Below the pieces are notes generated by a model. It worked only from the letters and a program-made list of their open reading frames with translations, had not been told where the DNA came from and did not search any database. Both the position numbers and the translations under genes were made by a program. A stretch of DNA of 12,154 bases from an uncultured Porphyromonadaceae bacterium (GTDB lineage Bacteria > Bacteroidota > Bacteroidia > Bacteroidales > Muribaculaceae). The stretch is from positions 1 through 12,154 of the forward strand of contig UREH01000064.1 of the NCBI GenBank assembly GCA_900546835.1. The letters run 5' to 3'. Shown here piece after piece: positions 7,398 through 12,154 of the stretch; within the stretch, counting starts at the first letter, position 1, and each line of letters opens with the position of its first letter.

Positions 7398-7433
7398 GCG
7401 GGAGGCTCCCTCTGGAGTCGGCTTCCGCTTTTT
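7398..7433 (+). terminator. Terminator-like hairpin in the pcrA operon leader
   Basis: GCGGGAG (7398-7404) pairs with CTTCCGC (7422-7428) over seven positions, one a G-U pair. Inside it CTCC (7406-7409) pairs with GGAG (7414-7417) across a four-base loop. Five T's follow at once (7429-7433). This is the shape of an intrinsic terminator, placed after the likely transcription start and 16 bases before the DUF4250 ATG. It may act as an attenuator, or may be chance. Confidence 0.4.
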
Positions 7434-7449
7434 CTAAATTATATCCGCA

Positions 7450-7635
7450 ATGTACTTCGACACGTTACCTTCCGACCCCATAATGCTGCTGAGTTTTGTA
7501 AACACGCGTCTGCGCGACGAATATGGCTCGCTCAAGGAGCTATGCTCCGCACTCAACGTGGATGCTGCAAGCCTGTGCGCCCGTCTGGGGCAGATCGGCT
7601 ATGTATACAATCCCGAGCTGAATAAGTTTGTGTGA
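7450..7635 (+). CDS. DUF4250 domain small protein, 61 aa
   Basis: This short protein matches the DUF4250 family across its length as I recall it: PSDPIMLLSFVNTRLRDEYGSLKELCSALNV in the first half and IGYVYNPELNKFV at the end. The pattern of a DP-hydrophobic start, an LRD helix, a second helix with LC, and a GYxYNPExNxF tail is typical. Function is unknown. It has no signal peptide or membrane segment, so it should be cytosolic; the helical layout could suit a small helix-turn-helix or protein-binding fold. It is the first gene of the pcrA operon, with its stop 43 bases before the pcrA ATG. The hairpin in its leader may control it. A TTG at 7628 overlapping its end is not a real start for the helicase. 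Confidence 0.85.
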   Translation: MYFDTLPSDPIMLLSFVNTRLRDEYGSLKELCSALNVDAASLCARLGQIGYVYNPELNKFV

Positions 7636-7678
7636 CACCTCCGGCTGTACATCTCTATCCGGTTATTCCCATTGCAAA

Positions 7679-10042
7679 ATGCAGGATTATCTTTCTGAAC
7701 TCAATATCCAGCAGCGTGAGGCCGTCGAATACCTTGGCGGTCCCCAACTTGTAATCGCCGGGGCCGGCTCGGGCAAGACTCGCGTGCTCACTTATAAGAT
7801 TGTCCATCTGCTCGCCCACGGCTACGAGCCCTACCGCATCATGGCGCTCACCTTCACCAACAAGGCTGCTCGCGAGATGCGCGAGCGTATCGAGCGGCTT
7901 GTCGGCCCGGAGGTGGCCCGGCGCCTGTGGATGGGCACATTCCACAGCATCTTCGCCCGCATCCTTCGTATGAACGCCGAGCGTATCGGCTTTAAGCCGA
8001 CCTTTACAATCTACGACACGGCCGACTCGAAGGCTCTTATCAAGACGATAATAAAGGATATGCAGCTCGACGAGAAGGTCTACAAGCCTTCGGCTGTGAT
8101 GAGCTCGATTTCGATGGCGAAAAATGCGCTGGTAAGCCCCGAACGTTATGCCGCCGACCGCGACCTGACGGAGGCCGACCGCCGCTCCAAGCGTCCGGCC
8201 ACCCACGAGATTTACCGCGTATACCGCCGTCGCTGCAAGGTGGCCGGAGCGATGGATTTCGACGACCTGCTTTATTATACCAATGTATTGCTTCGCGACA
8301 ATCCCGACATACGCCATCATTATCAGGAATTCTTCAGATATGTGCTTGTCGACGAGTATCAGGATACCAACTTCGCCCAGCACTGTATAGTGAGCGAGCT
8401 CTGCCGCGACAGCAACAGCCTTACGATGGTAGGCGACGACGCCCAGAGCATCTACTCCTTCCGCGGGGCCAACATCCGCAATATCCTCAACCTGCAGAAG
8501 GCCTATCCCTCACTGAAAATCTTCAAACTGGAGCGTAACTACCGCTCCACGCGCAATATCGTCGATGCGGCCAACTCGCTCATCGAGAAAAACCGCGAGC
8601 AGATACGCAAGCAGGTGTTTTCCGAAAACGATGCCGGCTCGAAAATCGAGGTGATAAACTGCTCGACCGACTATGAGGAAGCCTTCCTTGTGGCCAACCG
8701 CATTGCCCGCCTTCAGCGCCAGACCCACGACAGCCTCGACGAGTTTGCCGTGCTTTACCGCACCAACGCCCAGAGCCGCCGCCTCGAGGAGTCGCTGCGA
8801 AAGCGCAACATCTCCTACCGCATCTACGGCGGTCTCTCTTTCTATCAGCGCAAGGAGGTCAAGGACGCCATAGCCTATTTCCGTCTGGCAGTCAACCCCG
8901 ATGACGACGAGGCCATGAGGCGAATAATCAATTTCCCCGCGCGGGGCATAGGCGAGACAACCGTCGGGAAACTCATGCACGCCGCCATCGAGGCCCGTTG
9001 CAGCATGTGGAGCGTGCTGAATAATCCCGACGCGCATCAGCTCGGTGTGAATTCAGGGACGCAGAAAAAGCTCGATACGTTCCGACAGCTTATCGGCGGT
9101 TTCGTGGAGGCCAATACCAGGGGAGACAATGCCTACGAACTGGCAACCGCCATTATCGGCCGCACGGGTCTGCTCTCGATGCTTGTCAGCGACAATACCC
9201 CCGAGAGCATATCCAAGACCGAGAACCTCCAGGAAATCCTGAGCAACGTCCACGACTTCGTGGAGGAGCGCACAGAGAGCGGAGAGGCCGCTTCGGCCGG
9301 AATGACGGATTTTCTGGCAGAGGTTTCGCTCGCCACCGACCAGGACGAGGCAGATACCTCCGAGCAGCGCGTCACGCTTATGACGGCGCATGCGGCCAAA
9401 GGGCTGGAGTTCAACAATGTGATTGTGGTTGGCGTAGAGGAAGAGCTGTTACCCTCGTCGATGTCGTGCGATTCGCTCAGCCAGATTGAGGAGGAGCGAC
9501 GCCTGCTCTATGTGGCCATCACGCGCGCACGTAAGTTCTGCATGCTTTCCTACTCGTCGTCGCGTTTTAAAAACGGGCAGACGCGCCTTACCCAGCCATC
9601 GCGCTTCCTGCGCGACATAAATCCGGCCTATATCCGCCTGATGCAGGGCACCGAACTGGGCGATGAGACTCCGGGAGTGAATCCCTACGATGCCTACCGC
9701 TCGTCGTTCCATTCCTCCACCTACCCGAAAGGGTCGGGCTATGCTCCGAAACCGTCGCCTTCGAAACCGGCATTTTCCCGGGCTGCCGCTCCGTCCGCAG
9801 GCTGGGCCTCGCGGTTCGCGCAGGGAGCGACTGCCGCCGCTCCCGGTGCCGGAGGTTTCTCCCTCCATACTATAAATGAGGTGAGCGAGGGGATGGAGAT
9901 TCTTCACGAGCGTTTCGGACGCGGAAAAATCACCGGCGTGGAGGCCGACGAGACCGGCGACAAGATTGTGGTGCTCTTTTCCAATGTGGAGCAGCGCAAA
10001 CTCATGCTCAAGTATGCACGTTTCCGTATTGTAGAATCCTGA
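7679..10042 (+). CDS. pcrA: ATP-dependent 3'-5' DNA helicase, PcrA/UvrD type
   Basis: A 787-residue superfamily 1A helicase that unwinds DNA in nucleotide excision repair, replication restart and removal of blocked RNA polymerase. All motifs are present: Q-motif LNIQQREAV (8-16), Walker A AGAGSGKT (27-34), motif Ia ALTFTNKAAREM, Walker B VDEYQDT (224-230), motif III VGDDAQSIYSFRGA (251-264), motif IV LERNYRST (284-291), motif V TAHAAKGLEF (about 568-577) and motif VI RRLLYVAITRAR (about 606-617). A low-complexity linker rich in Ala, Pro and Ser is followed by a C-terminal Tudor-like domain (EGMEILHERFGRGKI to the end), which in PcrA contacts RNA polymerase. The ATG at 7679 gives MQDYLSELN, the normal family start; the frame continues upstream only to a TTG inside the DUF4250 gene. 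nspC starts 16 bases downstream. Confidence 0.97.
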   Translation: MQDYLSELNIQQREAVEYLGGPQLVIAGAGSGKTRVLTYKIVHLLAHGYEPYRIMALTFTNKAAREMRERIERLVGPEVARRLWMGTFHSIFARILRMNAERIGFKPTFTIYDTADSKALIKTIIKDMQLDEKVYKPSAVMSSISMAKNALVSPERYAADRDLTEADRRSKRPATHEIYRVYRRRCKVAGAMDFDDLLYYTNVLLRDNPDIRHHYQEFFRYVLVDEYQDTNFAQHCIVSELCRDSNSLTMVGDDAQSIYSFRGANIRNILNLQKAYPSLKIFKLERNYRSTRNIVDAANSLIEKNREQIRKQVFSENDAGSKIEVINCSTDYEEAFLVANRIARLQRQTHDSLDEFAVLYRTNAQSRRLEESLRKRNISYRIYGGLSFYQRKEVKDAIAYFRLAVNPDDDEAMRRIINFPARGIGETTVGKLMHAAIEARCSMWSVLNNPDAHQLGVNSGTQKKLDTFRQLIGGFVEANTRGDNAYELATAIIGRTGLLSMLVSDNTPESISKTENLQEILSNVHDFVEERTESGEAASAGMTDFLAEVSLATDQDEADTSEQRVTLMTAHAAKGLEFNNVIVVGVEEELLPSSMSCDSLSQIEEERRLLYVAITRARKFCMLSYSSSRFKNGQTRLTQPSRFLRDINPAYIRLMQGTELGDETPGVNPYDAYRSSFHSSTYPKGSGYAPKPSPSKPAFSRAAAPSAGWASRFAQGATAAAPGAGGFSLHTINEVSEGMEILHERFGRGKITGVEADETGDKIVVLFSNVEQRKLMLKYARFRIVES

Positions 10043-10058
10043 TAAAGAGTATTTCTGT

Positions 10059-11237
10059 ATGAACGATAATATAAGCCGTGACACCCGTATAGACGCTTTG
10101 CCGACACCCTTCTATGTGGTCTACGAGGATCGTCTGCGTCGCAATCTCGACCTGGTTTCCGATGTAGCCCGTCGGTCGGGCGCGAAGATTATCATGGCGT
10201 TCAAAGCCAACGCCCTCTGGCGCACTTTCCCTGTTTTCCGCGAATACGGAGTGGAATGCACCGCTTCCTCGCTCAACGAGCTTCAGCTCGGAGTGGAGGA
10301 GTTGCACTGCCGCGTACATTCCTATTGCCCGGCGTATACGCCGGCGACCATCGGCAGGTATCTTGAGGGGAGCAGCCACATCACCTTCAATTCCGTGAGC
10401 CAGTGGGAGCGGTTCCGTGCCGATGTCGAGGCGTTCAACGCCGCGCATCCCGACCGCCGCGTGTCGCCTGGTCTGCGCGTGAATCCGCAGTGCTCCGTAA
10501 TCGAGACGGATATCTACAATCCGGCTCTCCCCGGGAGCCGTTTCGGCGTAACGGCCGACATTTTGGCCGACGGCCTCCCCGAAGGTATTGAGGGGCTGCA
10601 TTTCCACGCCCTATGTGAATCTTCGAGTTTCGACCTTGAGCGTGTGCTCGAGGCGTTCGAGAGCCAGTTCGGCCATCTGCTCAAGGGATTGAAATGGGTG
10701 AATTTCGGCGGAGGCCACCTCATGACGCGCGAGGGATACGATACAGCCCATCTGGTGGACCTGATAAAGCGTTTTCGCAGCCGCTATCCCCATCTTGAGG
10801 TAATTCTGGAGCCCGGCAGCGCCTTCACCTGGCGCACGGGCGACCTCATCGCCTCTGTGGTCGACGTGGTCGAGAACCAGGGTGTGCGCACCGCCATTCT
10901 CGATGTGTCGTTTGCCTGCCATATGCCCGACACCCTCGAAATGCCGTATAAGCCTACGGTGAGCGAAGCGCTCCCCGACGGGGGGGCCGACGGAGTCGTC
11001 TACCGTTTCGGCGGGAATTCCTGCCTGAGCGGCGACTTCATGGGCGACTGGCGGTTCTCTAAGCCTCTGGAGGCCGGCCAGCGACTTACATTCGAGGATA
11101 TGAACCATTATACTACGGTGAAAACCAATATGTTCAACGGTATAAGCCACCCCGACATCGTATTCGTTCCTTCGGAGGGTGATCCGCGCTATCTACGCCG
11201 TTTTGGCTATGAGGACTACAAAAACCGCATGAGCTGA
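10059..11237 (+). CDS. nspC: Carboxynorspermidine/carboxyspermidine decarboxylase
   Basis: This PLP enzyme of the alanine-racemase-like fold III removes the carboxyl group of carboxyspermidine (or carboxynorspermidine), the last step of the alternative spermidine pathway used by gut Bacteroidetes. The 392-residue length is normal. Lys49 in MAFKANALW is the PLP-linked lysine. Other family features are YCPAYTP (89-95), GLRVNPQCS (138-146), HFHALCE (181-187), GGGH (217-220) for the phosphate of PLP, EPGSA (251-255), SFACHMPD (284-291) and GGNSCLSGD (318-326), where Cys322 should reach the partner subunit's active site. The partner dehydrogenase gene is not in this window. It lies in the pcrA operon, 16 bases after pcrA and 28 bases before the glycosyltransferase, with no promoter visible between. 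Confidence 0.95.
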   Translation: MNDNISRDTRIDALPTPFYVVYEDRLRRNLDLVSDVARRSGAKIIMAFKANALWRTFPVFREYGVECTASSLNELQLGVEELHCRVHSYCPAYTPATIGRYLEGSSHITFNSVSQWERFRADVEAFNAAHPDRRVSPGLRVNPQCSVIETDIYNPALPGSRFGVTADILADGLPEGIEGLHFHALCESSSFDLERVLEAFESQFGHLLKGLKWVNFGGGHLMTREGYDTAHLVDLIKRFRSRYPHLEVILEPGSAFTWRTGDLIASVVDVVENQGVRTAILDVSFACHMPDTLEMPYKPTVSEALPDGGADGVVYRFGGNSCLSGDFMGDWRFSKPLEAGQRLTFEDMNHYTTVKTNMFNGISHPDIVFVPSEGDPRYLRRFGYEDYKNRMS

Positions 11238-11265
11238 TTCACCTCGCTTTTAACCTGTTGAAACA

Positions 11266-12114
11266 ATGGACGCTATGAGCTATAATGTAAAGAAATACTC
11301 GGTAATCGTTCCGGTTTACAACCGCATCGACGAGGTTGCCGACCTGCTTGCGAGTCTGGCGGCGCAGTCGGCGCGCAATTTCGAAGTGGTGATTGTGGAG
11401 GATGGTTCCACCGTCCCGTGCCGCCAGGCAGTCGATTGCTATGCCGACGCTTTGGAGGTGAAATATTATTTCAAACCCAACGAGGGGCGTTCGATTGCCC
11501 GCAACTATGGGATGGAACGAGCCACCGGCGATTATTTCATTTTTTTCGACAGCGACTGTGTTATTCCGGCCGACTATTTTGAGAAACTCAACGACATGAT
11601 GGCCCGGACTCCCTTCGACTCCTTCGGAGGCCCCGACGCGGCCGATGAGTCGTTCACCACCACCCAGAAGGCCATCAACCATGCCATGACCTCCTTCCTG
11701 ACCACCGGAGGCATTCGCGGCGGCAAAGTCCGGCTTGAGAAATTCACGCCGCGTACCTTCAATATGGGCTTTTCGCGTCGGGTGTATAAGGGTGTAGGAG
11801 GCTTCAGAGAGATGTTTTCCGAGGACATCGACATGAGCACCCGAATCCGGTTGGCCGGTTTTTCCATCGGGTTGTATCCCGACCTTCCGGTATACCACAA
11901 GCGCCGTGTCGATTTCCGCAAGTTTCTCCGTCAGGTTTACGTGTTCGGCATGTCGCGCATCACGCTGAAACTCCTTTATCCCGATTCGCTTAAGGCCGTG
12001 CATACACTTCCGGCCGTGTTCGTTCTGGGCGTCTGCCTGATGGTAGCGCTATCGGTTGTATGGAGCCCGTGGTGGCTTCTTCCCCTTGGCGTATATCTTC
12101 TGGCCATCTTTGTA
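11266..12114 (+). CDS. Family 2 glycosyltransferase, C-terminal truncated by contig end
   Basis: A membrane-linked sugar transferase using a nucleotide sugar, likely for cell-surface polysaccharide or glycolipid. The GT-A fold shows SVIVPVYNR (12-20), VIVEDGS (42-48), NEGRSIARNYG (72-82), the metal-binding FFDSDC (93-98), a conserved FNMGFSRRVY segment (165-174) and SEDIDMSTRI (185-194) carrying the likely catalytic Glu-Asp. After residue 245 a hydrophobic helix (about 247-265) and the start of a second (269-283) fit C-terminal membrane anchors. Genomic coding ends at 12114, after 283 codons. The next six codons (LSLIHI) and TGA belong to a sequencing adapter, so the real C-terminus is missing. 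Met4 at 11275 is an alternative start. Donor and acceptor cannot be read from the sequence. Confidence 0.9.
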
Positions 12115-12154
12115 CTGTCTCTTATACACATCTGACGCTGCCGACGATATGCAG
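12115..12154 (+). other. Nextera sequencing adapter and partial i5 index (artefact)
   Basis: Bases 12115-12133 are CTGTCTCTTATACACATCT, the 19-base Tn5 mosaic end. They run directly into GACGCTGCCGACGA (12134-12147), which completes the reverse complement of the Nextera Read 1 adapter. The remaining TATGCAG equals the first seven bases of TATGCAGT, the reverse complement of the Illumina i5 index 506 (ACTGCATA). This is library sequence left in the assembly, not bacterial DNA. Confidence 0.97.

Noticed and set aside
8510..9037. Long minus-strand frames within pcrA
   Set aside because: They lie opposite intact helicase sequence and show only reverse-complement shadows of high-GC codons.
12115..12133. 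Tn5/IS50 transposon end
   Set aside because: The mosaic end is followed by the synthetic Nextera tail and index bases, so it comes from library preparation and not from a natural insertion.

Overview
The window looks like part of a metagenomic contig from a GC-rich member of the Bacteroidales; a Muribaculaceae-like gut bacterium is my best guess. The evidence is a PCMD-type surface protein beside a small outer-membrane beta-barrel, a large pyrophosphate-type phosphofructokinase, a DUF4250 protein upstream of pcrA, carboxyspermidine decarboxylase (nspC), and several promoter boxes matching the Bacteroidetes -7 consensus TAnnTTTG. The family assignment is inference; no rRNA or other phylogenetic marker was compared.

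Layout. Bases 1-1843 (+): the 3' end of a PCMD-domain surface protein, then a 240-aa outer-membrane beta-barrel protein, closely spaced and probably co-transcribed. Bases 1854-3577 (-): an endonuclease I-family secreted protein whose catalytic residues appear to be lost, followed by an uncharacterised lipoprotein. A 22-bp near-perfect inverted repeat sits between these two genes. Bases 3620-5463: pfp (-) with its own promoter and a hairpin downstream, followed by the hairpin terminator of the next operon. Bases 5486-7257 (-): a polyprenyl synthetase gene followed by a TatD-family hydrolase gene. Bases 7258-7449: a divergent promoter region. Bases 7450 to about 12114 (+): DUF4250 protein, PcrA/UvrD helicase, NspC, and a family 2 glycosyltransferase, all tightly spaced in one direction.

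The last 40 bases are not genomic. From 12115 the sequence is the Tn5 mosaic end plus the Nextera Read 1 tail, then seven bases matching the start of a reverse-complemented i5 index. The glycosyltransferase gene is therefore cut off, and its apparent stop codon lies inside the adapter.

Most genes are housekeeping: glycolysis, isoprenoid chain synthesis, DNA repair and polyamine synthesis. I found no CRISPR array, transposase, tRNA, rRNA or evident defence or mobile system. The less ordinary items are the degenerate nuclease with its lipoprotein partner, the long inverted repeat between them, a terminator-like hairpin in the leader of the pcrA operon, and the adapter read-through. No stretch longer than 300 bases lacks a gene; the longest gap is 7258-7449.
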